Shown: one piece after another, positions 1 to 8,107 of the stretch
Numbering within the stretch: the first letter of the stretch is position 1
How the letters are laid out: each line of letters begins with the position of its first letter
Assembly (NCBI GenBank): GCA_040388605.1
Contig: JAZKBN010000013.1
Coordinates: forward strand, 77,739-141,738
Direction of reading: 5' to 3'
Length of the DNA stretch: 64,000 nt
Origin: JAZKBN01 sp040388605
Lineage (GTDB): Bacteria; Bacteroidota; Bacteroidia; Cytophagales; Flexibacteraceae
Program-made: the position numbers and the translations under genes
Notes under the pieces: generated by a model
What the model was told of the DNA's origin: nothing
Database searches by the model: none
What the model saw: the letters and a program-made list of their open reading frames with translations, nothing else

Positions 1-686
1 TCTTTTGATGCCAGCATGGCGAACACGGGCTCGTTGTAATTCTCTGTCAGGTACTCTGCCGGGCTCACCTCACGGATGTTCATATTCCGCAAAACCTCTT
101 TTACACCCTTGCCTACGCGACCTGTGCCGGTAACCGCAATTTTTATATTCGGGAGCTTAACGGAATGCAGCTCCTTTTCAAGCTTGCTGTAATGCCTGAG
201 CTCCACCGCCGGACGAATATTGAACAACCCTGTCCGGAGCCCGTAGGCCCTTATACCGTTATAGGCGCCCGCTATACCTGCATAATGCCCGAAGGCCACA
301 GTGCGGTTTCCTCTGTCGTCGGTGAGGCATTCGTAATCAATTAAGGTAACATTCTTATCGAGCACGGCACGGAGCAGGGCCTTGTTATGCGGCTGCTTCT
401 TAATGGTGTGCGAAAAAAAGAAATAGGTTTTATTGGGTATCAGCTTTGCAGGCGGCACTTCCTTTATGCCGAAAAGTATGTCGCAATCGCTGAGGTCATC
501 AACCAGGGTGAAGCCGGCTTCTTCGTATTCGCTGTCGGCTACGCAACGGTATGGGCTGCGCTCCACCACGAAGGTTACATCAGGATGCGTTGGTAAAAGG
601 TTGTTGAGCTGCTCGGGCAAAAAAGCCACGCGAAAATCAGGCGGAACCTTGTATTCGCGCAGTAAACCTATTTTGAGGGTCTTCAT
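1..686 (-). CDS. Saccharopine dehydrogenase / alanine dehydrogenase N-terminal family enzyme, 3' truncated
   Basis: The reading frame opens with ATG at 686 (MKTLKIGLLREYKVPPD) and runs off the left edge, so only about 228 residues are seen. The sequence fits the AlaDH/PNT N-terminal fold of NAD-dependent saccharopine dehydrogenases and the LKR half of AASS. Two segments support this: a FFFSHTIKKQ stretch followed by LIDYE, and FGHYAGIAGAYNG, which resembles the AFGxxAGxAG segment of lysine-ketoglutarate reductases. A Rossmann-like GTGRVGKG loop follows near residue 190. The enzyme probably oxidises or forms a secondary amine with NAD(P) in lysine or amino-acid metabolism. The exact substrate cannot be told from this fragment. 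A TAnnTTTG promoter element lies about 67 bp upstream. Confidence 0.75.
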   Translation of the reverse strand, partial: MKTLKIGLLREYKVPPDFRVAFLPEQLNNLLPTHPDVTFVVERSPYRCVADSEYEEAGFTLVDDLSDCDILFGIKEVPPAKLIPNKTYFFFSHTIKKQPHNKALLRAVLDKNVTLIDYECLTDDRGNRTVAFGHYAGIAGAYNGIRAYGLRTGLFNIRPAVELRHYSKLEKELHSVKLPNIKIAVTGTGRVGKGVKEVLRNMNIREVSPAEYLTENYNEPVFAMLASK

Positions 687-752
687 CTTATATTCAGGGA
701 GAAAAGGCCGCTCCTGTGAAAGAGGGTGTATTATGGCCGGCCTTTGGTTCTG

Positions 753-760
753 CAAATTTA
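753..760 (-). promoter_or_regulatory. Bacteroidota -7 element (TAAATTTG) for the saccharopine-dehydrogenase-like gene
   Basis: The minus strand reads TAAATTTG, an exact match to the Bacteroidota -7 consensus TAnnTTTG, about 67 bp before the ATG at 686. No clear -33 TTTG is present. It lies next to the terminator of the upstream minus-strand gene, so transcription would restart here. Confidence 0.4.
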
Positions 761-767
761 CAAAAAA

Positions 768-820
768 TCAGCGGGCCGAACGCCATAGGATTGCTGTATT
801 CCCGGCATTCGGCCCGCTGA
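768..820 (-). terminator. Intrinsic terminator of the carboxypeptidase-regulatory-like gene
   Basis: A perfect 13-bp inverted repeat (768-780 and 808-820, arm TCAGCGGGCCGAA) is followed on the minus strand by TTTTTTG. It sits 74 bp after the stop codon of the minus-strand gene that ends at 894. Confidence 0.85.
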
Positions 821-893
821 AAGGGGTTATTATATTGTTAAGCGCCGCGCATGTATGAATTTAAGCAGCGGAAAATGAAAGCCTGTGAACCGC

Positions 894-1562
894 TTATTTT
901 TCGTCCTTACGATCGCGCTCCTTTTCCCATTCCTTCTTCTTCAAATCGCCGCGCTGAACGCTTTTAATAAAGCGGGCCCATGCAAAGGGGTTCAGGAGCT
1001 GAATGGTGGGGGGCTGGTACCTGTTTTCGGTTTTGTAAACCTGCTGGTTCATGAAAAAAGAATGGTTCATGCTGCCGTCCATGGGCATATCGGCGCCCAT
1101 GCGGGCCAGCTTTTGCTCATCCAGGTTTTGGCGCATGTGGTTGCGTTCTTCTTCGGGCAGCTTAAGGGCAAGAAATGCCTCCTTAAACAGCTCCTCGGTA
1201 GCAAAGGGGAAAATCTCGACGGTCGGCAGAATGGTGGTATCTTCCTTCAGGTAAATAATTACCGATATGCTTTGCCTGCCATCGTCAGGCACCAGGTAGA
1301 ACTGCTTTTTATAACCGAGGGCGCCAATTACGGCACTGTCGCCGGCCAGGGTGGCCAGGCTGAAATAGCCATAGTTATTGGTGGTAATACCGCGTGCGGC
1401 TTTCGGTATAATAATTTGCACACCGGGAACGCCAAGGGCCTGTTCGCCGCTTACCACGAGGCCGGTAAGCTGCACCACCCTGCGCTTGCCTTGGGCAAAT
1501 GCTGTTCCGGCAGATAAGCACAGCAGGCATACTGCCACAAGCGAAAGCGCAGACAAACGCAT
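894..1562 (-). CDS. Secreted carboxypeptidase-regulatory-like domain protein
   Basis: The start at 1562 is preferred over the longer open frame because it gives a clean signal peptide (MRLSALSLVAVCLLCLSAGTA, cut after AFA-QG). The mature protein begins with a short CarboxypepD_reg-like beta-sandwich: VVQLTGLVVSGEQALGVPGV, then TTNNYGYFSL. This is the pattern seen at the start of TonB-dependent receptors, but no barrel follows. The C-terminal half is charged and ends in a Lys/Glu/Arg-rich tail (KKKEWEKERDRKDEK). At 222 residues it is probably a periplasmic or surface protein. The partner is unknown. The gene stands alone between a promoter at 1676 and a strong terminator. Confidence 0.75.
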   Translation of the reverse strand: MRLSALSLVAVCLLCLSAGTAFAQGKRRVVQLTGLVVSGEQALGVPGVQIIIPKAARGITTNNYGYFSLATLAGDSAVIGALGYKKQFYLVPDDGRQSISVIIYLKEDTTILPTVEIFPFATEELFKEAFLALKLPEEERNHMRQNLDEQKLARMGADMPMDGSMNHSFFMNQQVYKTENRYQPPTIQLLNPFAWARFIKSVQRGDLKKKEWEKERDRKDEK

Positions 1563-1675
1563 TGTGAACTTTTTAAGGGTATATGTTTGGTCTGAAAAAT
1601 TAGAATTCATTTTGTAGTTGGCCGGTAAGCGAATAAATGCAGGCCCTGCCATTTTTGTATTTTCGCCGGAATTTA

Positions 1676-1683
1676 CAAAAATA
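1676..1683 (-). promoter_or_regulatory. -7 element (TATTTTTG)
   Basis: The minus-strand TATTTTTG matches TAnnTTTG and lies about 114 bp upstream of the start at 1562. This supports transcription starting outside the longer upstream frame extension. Confidence 0.35.
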
Positions 1684-2007
1684 GGCAGGATTATAATGCG
1701 GACAGTTAACAGCAGGTTAAAAGCGATGCTCAATACCCGCCTTTTTGCCCCTGTTAAAAACCCTGATATGACAGCTTCCCTTTAATGCAGGGTATATGGC
1801 AGCGAACATGTGTGGCGCAAAAACCCGGCCGCGAAGCTGAAAAATGAAAACGAAACCGGGCCTGTTAAATTGTGATCCTCCGTTCAGCAGCTTATTTTAG
1901 CAGGTTTAACAAAACATTAACAGATTTCATCGCTTAAACGGGTTTTAGGTATTGATTATCAGTAAAAAGTGTAGGTTATTTGCATTGTATTATTCTTCAT
2001 CTGAAAT
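1684..2007. other. Intergenic stretch without a recognisable gene
   Basis: This AT-rich stretch lies between divergent transcription units. Only short weak inverted repeats (CCCGG/CCGGG around 1830 and 1855) are visible. No RNA gene or convincing promoter match was seen. Confidence 0.4.
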
Positions 2008-2232
2008 ATGAAAGCCAATTTAAATATACGCAAGCAATTTTCGGCCCTGCTGCCGGCTATTGGCCTGATGCTCATGGTATTTATTTTCGGCCTTGCGCTG
2101 CTGCCGGGCAAAGCACTGAGCCCCGTTGCAGCCAAAGACCAGCAAGCCATAGAGCCCGCCATTTTGGGCGCCCCCATGCTTGTTTTCAGCAGCCTTGATG
2201 CGCTGAGCAAGCTTTACGGCGCAAATAAATAA
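2008..2232 (+). CDS. Small hypothetical protein with one N-terminal membrane segment
   Basis: This 74-residue frame starts with MKANLNIRKQFSALLPAIG and has a hydrophobic stretch (residues 13-33) that could be a signal anchor or uncleaved signal peptide. A short polar tail rich in Ala, Ser and Leu follows. I recognise no family. It is followed within 60 bp by a plus-strand terminator-like hairpin, which argues that it is expressed. A competing minus-strand frame across the same bases (1959-2210) has no plausible signal or context. Confidence 0.5.
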   Translation: MKANLNIRKQFSALLPAIGLMLMVFIFGLALLPGKALSPVAAKDQQAIEPAILGAPMLVFSSLDALSKLYGANK

Positions 2233-2291
2233 GATTGAAGTTTACCGGCCCGAAGTATTGGGGCAGGTATTGTTAATGTAAAAACCAGGAG

Positions 2292-2330
2292 AAAACCCCA
2301 ACCGATTTATTTTGGTCGGGGTTTTGTTTT
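2292..2330 (+). terminator. Intrinsic terminator after the small membrane protein
   Basis: Arms AAAACCCC-A-ACC (2292-2303) and GGT-C-GGGGTTTT (2314-2325) pair with one mismatch and are followed by GTTTTTT. It can serve the plus-strand gene ending at 2232. Confidence 0.65.
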
Positions 2331-2366
2331 TTAGCCTTTTTAAACTTTTCAATCAGCCTGCCTATA

Positions 2367-3260
2367 TTAATACAGCATCAGTATTACCAGGAAATAAGGG
2401 ATTGAGAGTATTGCCCATACCAAACTATAAGCCACTGTGAATAAGGTAATTTTAAGTACCGTTTTAGCAACCGGCTGTACATAAAAACGGCGCATGCCTA
2501 AGTAGAAATAAACAAAGAATACAGACATTTCAAAAGTGAATAAAATGTACTTAAGTTCAGGCATGTTCAGCAGCATATACAAAATATCGCCGGGTACCGA
2601 TATGAACAGGAAAAATGCCTGCATGTGTAATGCAAACACCAGGTGCTCTATATACTTCAAACCCGAATGCCGATACAACAGCTTAAGAATAAGCGCAAAC
2701 AAAAAAACCATGACCAACAAAAATGCCGGCATATTCCGCACGGTTTGTTGGTTAATCCCGGCCAAATCGGTTTTATAGTGCATATACCTGCTCACTATGT
2801 AACTGCCGAGGCCGGAATTAGGGCTCATATTAAAGTCTTGGCTTACAAACTTTTGACCTTTTTCTTTGGCATGCTCCTGAGCGATTCTTACTGAATCGAA
2901 CTGGGCAGTGGTTACCGGTTTAAATGCTGCATGTTCACCGGTATATGCTTCCCGAAAATTGATGAATACAAAGCATATAAAAGACATAAACAGGTACAGG
3001 CGAACCGGCGGAATATAGGGTCTGCGCCTGCCATGCAAAAACTCCAGAGAAAGCATACCGGGGCTGAACAGAAAGGGCTTAATGCTGTTCCTGAAACGGC
3101 TGTCGAGACCTATGGAATCTTCGGCGAGCTCGTTGGTGAAGGTTCTTAAAGAAAGATCGCGGCTGTCGTTTTCCTGTCCGCAGCGGGGGCAATACAGGAA
3201 ATCGGGGTCCAGGGTGGCGCCGCAGTTGCCGCATGTATTGCCTTTTTTAAATATGCGCAT
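2367..3260 (-). CDS. DUF3667 zinc-ribbon membrane protein
   Basis: The protein has 297 residues. It begins with a zinc ribbon (Cys10, Cys13, Cys24, Cys27 in CGNC...CPRC), followed by the conserved DUF3667 segment: FTNELAEDSIGLDSRF, then PGMLSLEFLHGRRRPYIPP and LYLFMSFICF. Four or five hydrophobic membrane segments follow, the first at about 95-110 and the rest in the C-terminal half. The family is common in Bacteroidota and has no assigned function. The ribbon probably faces the cytoplasm. It is monocistronic, and no terminator is visible between its stop and the end of the plus-strand gene. Confidence 0.88.
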   Translation of the reverse strand: MRIFKKGNTCGNCGATLDPDFLYCPRCGQENDSRDLSLRTFTNELAEDSIGLDSRFRNSIKPFLFSPGMLSLEFLHGRRRPYIPPVRLYLFMSFICFVFINFREAYTGEHAAFKPVTTAQFDSVRIAQEHAKEKGQKFVSQDFNMSPNSGLGSYIVSRYMHYKTDLAGINQQTVRNMPAFLLVMVFLFALILKLLYRHSGLKYIEHLVFALHMQAFFLFISVPGDILYMLLNMPELKYILFTFEMSVFFVYFYLGMRRFYVQPVAKTVLKITLFTVAYSLVWAILSIPYFLVILMLY

Positions 3261-3481
3261 GGGTAAAGGTATTAAAAAGCGGTAAATGATTATAAGGCAG
3301 CTTTATGCAAGTGCAATCGTTCTTTTCAGTTTAACCGATTTTGATTTTTATCTGCCCATTAAAAAAGCAGGGGCAAAAGGTGTTTCCCATATAAAACTTT
3401 TTTCCCCTACGGCATTTTTCCCGTTCTTTGGGCCGCCGGAACAACGGCGCTTTAACACAACCTCCCCAAAACCTGACACCT

Positions 3482-3676
3482 GTGAAAAGTCAATTTGTAA
3501 GTTTCCGCTACCTCGACGATGATAACAACGAACAGGATGCTGTGCTCAACATTGCACAAATAGTTACCATTTTGCCTTACGAAGACGGCGGCACCCTGAT
3601 TACCATGATCAACGACGAAGAGTTCCTGGTAACCACTGAGTACCCTGAAATGGCTAAAATTGCCGCTAACTGGTAA
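3482..3676 (+). CDS. Small FlbD-like hypothetical protein
   Basis: The 64-residue reading uses a GTG start at 3482 (VKSQFVSFRYLDDDNNEQ). The frame opens 54 bases further upstream, but that extension is low-complexity and unlike the rest. The core IAQIVTILPYEDGGTLITMINDEEFLVTTEYPEMA resembles small FlbD-type proteins, which have a conserved Ile/Val-rich strand, a turn and a strand. That likeness is by eye only, and no flagellar genes are nearby. It is followed at once by a perfect terminator. Confidence 0.6.
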   Translation: MKSQFVSFRYLDDDNNEQDAVLNIAQIVTILPYEDGGTLITMINDEEFLVTTEYPEMAKIAANW

Positions 3677-3690
3677 TTCAAACCTATAAT

Positions 3691-3729
3691 AAGCCCGGCA
3701 GACTCAAAACATGCCGGGCTTGCTTTTTT
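3691..3729 (+). terminator. Intrinsic terminator
   Basis: A perfect 10-bp stem (AAGCCCGGCA at 3691-3700, TGCCGGGCTT at 3712-3721) is followed by GCTTTTTT. It lies 15 bp after the stop of the FlbD-like gene. Confidence 0.9.
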
Positions 3730-3796
3730 AATAATTGATTGGCTATAGCGCAGGCCCTTATTGTACAGCGTTAAAATTTCTTTCACCCGATAAATT

Positions 3797-4204
3797 ATGT
3801 TTACCGCCGAAATACAGGTTCGTGTTCGCTATGCCGAAACCGACAGGATGGGTTATGTGTATTACGGCAATTATGCCACGTATTTCGAGGTGGCCCGTGT
3901 GGAATCTTTAAGGGCTTTGGGCTTTACCTACAAGGGTATGGAAGACAGCGGCGTAATGCTGCCCGTTCTGGAGCTTAAAACCAAGTTCATACGCCCTGCC
4001 CGGTACGATGATTTGCTTACCGTTAAAACTGAAATACGGCAAATGCCCGGCACCCGCATTCATTTCCATTACGAGGTTTTCAGCTCAGAAGGGGAGCTGC
4101 TCACCATTGCCGAAACCACCCTTGTTTTTGTGGATACCGCAAACCCTGCCGCATACCTGATGAGCTGGCCGAGGCTTACAGGGTATATTTTCCGGAAAAG
4201 ATAG
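3797..4204 (+). CDS. Acyl-CoA thioesterase, YbgC/4HBT hotdog family
   Basis: The 135-residue length is normal for single-domain hotdog thioesterases. The N-terminal signature YAETDRMGYVYYGNYATYFE matches the YbgC/4-hydroxybenzoyl-CoA thioesterase motif, in which the Asp of the D-x-x-G segment is catalytic (here Asp16, with Tyr/Asn of YYGNY nearby). It hydrolyses acyl-CoA or acyl-ACP thioesters in the cytoplasm, and the chain length is unknown. The next plus-strand gene is an acyl-CoA ligase, so the two may balance acyl-CoA pools. They are separated by a structured intergenic element, so they are probably not one transcript. Confidence 0.88.
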   Translation: MFTAEIQVRVRYAETDRMGYVYYGNYATYFEVARVESLRALGFTYKGMEDSGVMLPVLELKTKFIRPARYDDLLTVKTEIRQMPGTRIHFHYEVFSSEGELLTIAETTLVFVDTANPAAYLMSWPRLTGYIFRKR

Positions 4205-4252
4205 ATTAAGCAGCAGCTTGCTTAACAAAAGTCATTTACGGTATATTTGAAC

Positions 4253-4335
4253 GCGGGAATAATGCCGGCAGGTTGCCGCGGGAGGCTTTCTACGCTAAGC
4301 TGCGGGGGAGCCACCGGGTTATTCCCGCTTTTTTT
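4253..4335 (+). ncRNA. Candidate small structured RNA (three-way junction ending in a U-tract)
   Basis: A perfect 10-bp closing stem (GCGGGAATAA at 4253-4262, TTATTCCCGC at 4319-4328) is followed directly by seven Ts. The 56-nt interior folds by eye into two arms: CGGCA/TGCCG (4266-4270/4274-4278), and GGCTTTC/GGGAGCC (4284-4290/4306-4312) capped by CGC/GCG (4293-4295/4302-4304). It may be an elaborate terminator of the thioesterase gene, a short RNA, or a regulatory leader of the acyl-CoA ligase. It does not fit tRNA or any riboswitch I know. Confidence 0.45.
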
Positions 4336-4590
4336 CAATAATATTCAAATACAGGCTTAGACTGCCTTCCCTTAATTTCGCGGGAACAGATTAGGGGGTC
4401 GCCGGGTGAATTGTATAGGTTCCGTCTTCGGGAAGGCAAGACCGATAATTCCAGCATTTTTATTCTTAAAACATAGTTCGGTACGCCTTGCATTTTCAAT
4501 CAAATTCGCCTTCCTGTTACAGTATGCCGCTTTTTCCGCTAACTTGCCAAGCCCAAACTTTCACGTACTGCGAAGCCTGCTTTTAACACC
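4336..4590. other. Leader region of the acyl-CoA ligase, no gene seen
   Basis: No coding frame with plausible composition was found. The 62-residue frame at 4406-4594 has no family features and overlaps the ligase start. No clean TAnnTTTG element is present. Confidence 0.4.
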
Positions 4591-6387
4591 ATGAAAATTA
4601 CCCGCGTTTTCGATTTGCTCACAAATGCCCTGGCCGAACATGCCCGACCCGATATGCTCAACCACAAGGTGAACGGCGTTTATACCGGCATAAGCACCGC
4701 AGATTTTGTGAAGCAGGTAAACCGCCTGAGCATGGGCCTGATTGATGCAGGCATAAAGCCCGGCGATAAAGTGGCTTTGGTATCGCACAGCTGCATGTAC
4801 TGGACACTCATAGATTTCGCCATACAGCAATGCGGGGCCATAAGCGTACCCGTTTACCCCACCATTACTGTAGAAGATTTCAGGTACATTTTTACCGAGG
4901 CCGAAGTGAAAATGGTTTTCGTAGGCAACCAAACCATTGCCGACCGAATTAAAGAAGCCACATCAACATTTGGCGGCATAGCGCAAACCTACTGTATTTT
5001 CGATGTGCCGGGCGTGCCGCATTTCAGCACCCTGCAGCTTACCGAAAATAACCCGCGCTTACAGGCTGAGCTGCAAAGTCGCAAAGATGCCGTTAAGCCT
5101 TCTGACCTGCTCACCATCATTTACACCAGCGGAACCACAGGTTTCCCCAAGGGTGTAATGCTGAGCCATAACAATTTGGTAAGCAATGTATTGGCCAGCA
5201 TGCCTGCCGTACCGGTTACTTCCGGCGACCGCACGCTTACCTTCCTGCCCCTATGCCACGTTTTTGAACGCATGATAGTGTTCCTGTTTGTGCATGTGGG
5301 CGCAGCCATTTATTACGCCGAAAGCATGGACACCATATCGGCAAACCTGAAAGAAGCCAAGCCGCACATATTCACCACTGTGCCCCGCCTGCTCGAAAAG
5401 GTGTACGATAAAATTATGGCAACCGGCTATACCCTAACAGGTATTAAGCGAAGCCTATTCTTCTGGGCCATAGGCCTGGGCATGCAATACGAGGTTCCGA
5501 ATAAAAAGGGCATGTGGTATAATATGCAGCTTTCGCTGGCCCGTAAGCTCATTTTCAGCAAGTGGCGCGAGGCTTTGGGCGGAAACGTAATAGCTATTGT
5601 ATCAGGTTCGGCGGCGTTGCAACCCAGGCTGGCAAGGGTGTTTTCGGCTGCGGGCATTGTAATTATGGAAGGCTACGGCCTTACCGAAACATCGCCGGTG
5701 GTTTGCGTAAACCGCGTGAATGAGGAAGACAACCGCATTGGCACAATTGGCCTGCTCATTGAAGGCGTAGAGGTAAAGCTTGGTCCGGATGGTGAGATAC
5801 TTGTAAAAGGCCCCAATATTATGCAGGGCTATTACAAGCATCCTGAGCTTACCGCCGAAGCCATAGACAAGGAAGGCTGGTTTCATACCGGCGATATAGG
5901 CGAGTTTGTGGAAGGCCGTTTCCTGAAAATTACAGACCGGAAAAAGGAGATATTCAAGACCAGCGGCGGCAAATACATAGCCCCGCAACGCATAGAAAAC
6001 CTGCTCAAAGAATCTACAGTGGTTGAGCAGGCTATGGTGGTAGGCGAAGGGCATAAATATCCTGCTGCCCTGTTGGTGCCCAATTACCCTGCCCTGCGCG
6101 AGTGGTGCAGCCATAAAGGCATTCCCTATTCTGATGACCTTAGCATGGCCGAAGACCCGAACGTGGTGGCCAAATTCAGGAAAGATGTTGCCGTACTGAA
6201 CGAGCGCCTTTCGCAAACCGAGAAGGTGAAAAAAATATCGATAGTGCCCCGCCCCTTCACCATAGACGGCGGCGAGCTTACGCCCACCCTGAAGCTCAAA
6301 CGCAAAGCCATTTTAAATAAATACGCCGCAATGATTGAAGGTATCTATGCGCAGGAAGACCGCGAAGATGTAGCCGTTTCAGTTTAA
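4591..6387 (+). CDS. Long-chain fatty-acid--CoA ligase (AMP-forming)
   Basis: This 598-residue protein has all the core motifs of the adenylate-forming superfamily. The P-loop-like YTSGTTGFPKG is at 178-188, GYGLTETSPV (A5) at 361-370, GWFHTGDIG (A7) at 429-437, and DRKKEIFKTSGGKY (A8 hinge region) from about 449. The C-terminal domain contains a lysine-rich KLKRKAI segment. The overall pattern, with YYAESMDTI and LLEKVYDKI, is that of FAA1/FadD15-type long-chain ligases. It activates free fatty acids with ATP and CoA at the membrane face for beta-oxidation or lipid synthesis. Confidence 0.93.
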   Translation: MKITRVFDLLTNALAEHARPDMLNHKVNGVYTGISTADFVKQVNRLSMGLIDAGIKPGDKVALVSHSCMYWTLIDFAIQQCGAISVPVYPTITVEDFRYIFTEAEVKMVFVGNQTIADRIKEATSTFGGIAQTYCIFDVPGVPHFSTLQLTENNPRLQAELQSRKDAVKPSDLLTIIYTSGTTGFPKGVMLSHNNLVSNVLASMPAVPVTSGDRTLTFLPLCHVFERMIVFLFVHVGAAIYYAESMDTISANLKEAKPHIFTTVPRLLEKVYDKIMATGYTLTGIKRSLFFWAIGLGMQYEVPNKKGMWYNMQLSLARKLIFSKWREALGGNVIAIVSGSAALQPRLARVFSAAGIVIMEGYGLTETSPVVCVNRVNEEDNRIGTIGLLIEGVEVKLGPDGEILVKGPNIMQGYYKHPELTAEAIDKEGWFHTGDIGEFVEGRFLKITDRKKEIFKTSGGKYIAPQRIENLLKESTVVEQAMVVGEGHKYPAALLVPNYPALREWCSHKGIPYSDDLSMAEDPNVVAKFRKDVAVLNERLSQTEKVKKISIVPRPFTIDGGELTPTLKLKRKAILNKYAAMIEGIYAQEDREDVAVSV

Positions 6388-6453
6388 GGATGAGGTTACT
6401 CAGCAGACGGTGCGTTTTGTGAGGTAAAAGGAATAAATTCAGGAAAAAGGTAA

Positions 6454-7074
6454 ATGCAGGAAGCGGGTGCGTTTTTTAAGGGGATACTTTATGGCCTTGC
6501 CCTGGCGGTACTTATTGGCCCGGTGTTTTTCGCATTGGTGCGCCTGAGCATTGAAAAGGGATTTAAAAGCGGCTTTATAATGGTAACCGGCGTGGCAGCC
6601 AGCGATATACTCTGCATCCTGCTTGCATGGTTCCAATTGGCGCCCTTTGTTGAAAGGCCCGATGTAAAGGCCGGGCTGGGTATTGGCGGCGGATTGCTGC
6701 TCGTTGTTTTCGGAATTGTATCGTTTTTTAAAAAGGGCAAAAGGGCCGGCGCCGATACCAAGGTGATAACGGCCAAAACATGGTTCGGTATTTGGCTCAG
6801 GGGCTTTGTGCTGAATGCTGTTAACCCCTTCACTATATTTTTCTGGATAAGCACCTGCGGACTGGTATTGCGCGAGAGCTATACGCCTCGCAGTCAATTC
6901 ATGTTCTTTTTAGGCACAATAGCCACCGTTTTCGCCACCGACAGCCTGAAGAGTCGCCTGGCCCTGTTCCTGAGCCAATACCTGAGCGAAAAACGGCTTA
7001 CCGTCATGAATAAAACCGCCGGCATAATCCTGTTCGGTTTCGGAATCAGGATGCTTTGGATGACGTTCAGGTAA
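6454..7074 (+). CDS. LysE/RhtB-family amino-acid exporter
   Basis: The 206 residues contain about six hydrophobic segments. The LysE-type N-terminus is clear (GILYGLALAVLIGPVFFALVR), with the usual Gly-Pro in the first helix. The middle helix region carries NAVNPFTIFFWIS, which matches the family's conserved NP(x)n segment. A positively charged cytoplasmic loop (KKGKRAGADTK) separates helices 3 and 4. It is a plasma-membrane exporter of amino acids or related small molecules. The substrate cannot be read from the sequence. It begins 66 bp after the acyl-CoA ligase and may be co-transcribed with it. Confidence 0.88.
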   Translation: MQEAGAFFKGILYGLALAVLIGPVFFALVRLSIEKGFKSGFIMVTGVAASDILCILLAWFQLAPFVERPDVKAGLGIGGGLLLVVFGIVSFFKKGKRAGADTKVITAKTWFGIWLRGFVLNAVNPFTIFFWISTCGLVLRESYTPRSQFMFFLGTIATVFATDSLKSRLALFLSQYLSEKRLTVMNKTAGIILFGFGIRMLWMTFR

Positions 7075-7096
7075 AACCCATGGTTTGGCAATAGTT

Positions 7097-7513
7097 TTAC
7101 CCCTTGTAATATGCCAACAGCATCATCAGGAAAATAAAAGCGGTCATCAGTAATGAAAGACCGGTAAAATACAGGTACAGCAGGGCCCGGTTTAATTTTA
7201 CTTCAATATTAAGGAACACAAAAAGTATGTCGAGCATTTCAACAGCGCTATAGAATACATTGAGTATTACTGCATATACATATACAAAGGGAACAATATT
7301 GCGGTTAAACTCTTTTGGGCTCATTTGCAGCTTAGAGCCCGGCAAATACAGCAAAGCGGTAAACAACATACCGAAAAGCAGCAAAATAAGGTTGTAATAC
7401 AGGCGTCTTACTTCCCACCACTTAAAGGCTTTAAGGGCGCTTAGATCGCGGTAATTGCCTAAAATCAGGAATGGGAGGTTTTTCATTTTTAAAAGGTAAG
7501 TAAGCAAAGTCAA
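7097..7513 (-). CDS. Hypothetical four-helix membrane protein
   Basis: The protein has up to 138 residues and about four hydrophobic segments (NLILLLFGMLFTALLYL, VPFVYVYAVILNVFYSAV, ILFVFLNIEV and LSLLMTAFIFLMMLLAY). Its start at 7513 is three bases after the stop of the XRE/DUF2442 gene. An internal ATG at 7486 (MKNLPFLILGN) would remove nine residues and is an equally good start. I recognise no family. Its tight spacing to the DUF4160/DUF2442 pair suggests read-through from that operon, so it may be a third member of the module or simply its neighbour. Confidence 0.65.
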   Translation of the reverse strand: MTLLTYLLKMKNLPFLILGNYRDLSALKAFKWWEVRRLYYNLILLLFGMLFTALLYLPGSKLQMSPKEFNRNIVPFVYVYAVILNVFYSAVEMLDILFVFLNIEVKLNRALLYLYFTGLSLLMTAFIFLMMLLAYYKG

Positions 7514-7516
7514 CCC

Positions 7517-8107
7517 TTAGGTCAACACCGATTTAATATATGACAGGTTTAAGTCCTGTGGCAAAAGGTATTTGCCTAAACCTACTTCCATTATTTGTAA
7601 CAGGGAACCGAACTGTATGTCGCTTCGTCCGTTTTCAAGCCGGCTGATGTATTGCTTGGTAAAGCCTGTTCGGCTTGCCAGTTCTTCCTGTGTCATTTTT
7701 ACAGCCAGCCTTGCGCTCTTTACCATTATACCTAATTGCTTATGGCTTTCAAGTGCGCCTATTCTCTCACTTTCCTCATAAATAACATCTGAATCAATAA
7801 TTACATATTGAAACCTGTCGCAGCCCCATTCTTCATAATCATGAACCTCATAAATGGCATTTGGCCATGCCAGAGTACCGTTTTCAACAATTGCCTTCGC
7901 AAATTCAGCCGGGTTGGTTAATGGGGCAAGCTGCGGATCTGCAGCCCATTCATCCATTTCCGTGGAGTAGTCTTTTCTCCTGACCTCGCGGTTGGTCCAT
8001 AGCAATGTAACTGCAAAGCCCTCTATGCTGATGATTTTAGAAATCTCGGGGCGTTTTATTTTTTTTTCCTGCACTACTCTCTCAGGTGCGGATTCAGTTC
8101 TTTCCAT
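7517..8107 (-). CDS. DUF2442 domain fused to XRE-type helix-turn-helix (antitoxin-like)
   Basis: Residues 22-90 match DUF2442-type sequence (KIISIEGFAVTLLW...WPNAIYEV). Residues 125-181 form an XRE helix-turn-helix (SARLAVKMTQEELASRTGFT, then KQYISRLENGRSDI). The ATG at 8107 overlaps the preceding DUF4160 gene by 34 bases. A GTG at 8074 overlaps its TAG stop by one base and gives a shorter, equally plausible protein. DUF2442 genes commonly sit beside DUF4160 genes in pairs that resemble toxin-antitoxin modules. The HTH suggests that this partner represses its own operon. Confidence 0.82.
   Translation of the reverse strand: MERTESAPERVVQEKKIKRPEISKIISIEGFAVTLLWTNREVRRKDYSTEMDEWAADPQLAPLTNPAEFAKAIVENGTLAWPNAIYEVHDYEEWGCDRFQYVIIDSDVIYEESERIGALESHKQLGIMVKSARLAVKMTQEELASRTGFTKQYISRLENGRSDIQFGSLLQIMEVGLGKYLLPQDLNLSYIKSVLT

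Noticed and set aside
885..1517. 210-residue plus-strand frame over the carboxypeptidase-regulatory-like gene
   Set aside because: It is antisense to a protein with signal peptide, promoter and terminator. Its composition is that of a shadow frame and it has no family features.
1959..2210. 83-residue minus-strand frame opposite the small membrane protein
   Set aside because: It has no signal, no promoter and no terminator; the plus-strand frame has a terminator and a sensible hydrophobic segment.
4253..4335. Intergenic structured element as tRNA, twister or HDV-like ribozyme
   Set aside because: There is no T-loop or anticodon arm, and the conserved core nucleotides of these ribozymes are missing.
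4406..4594. 62-residue frame before the acyl-CoA ligase
   Set aside because: It has no family features and overlaps the ligase start; the region looks like a leader.
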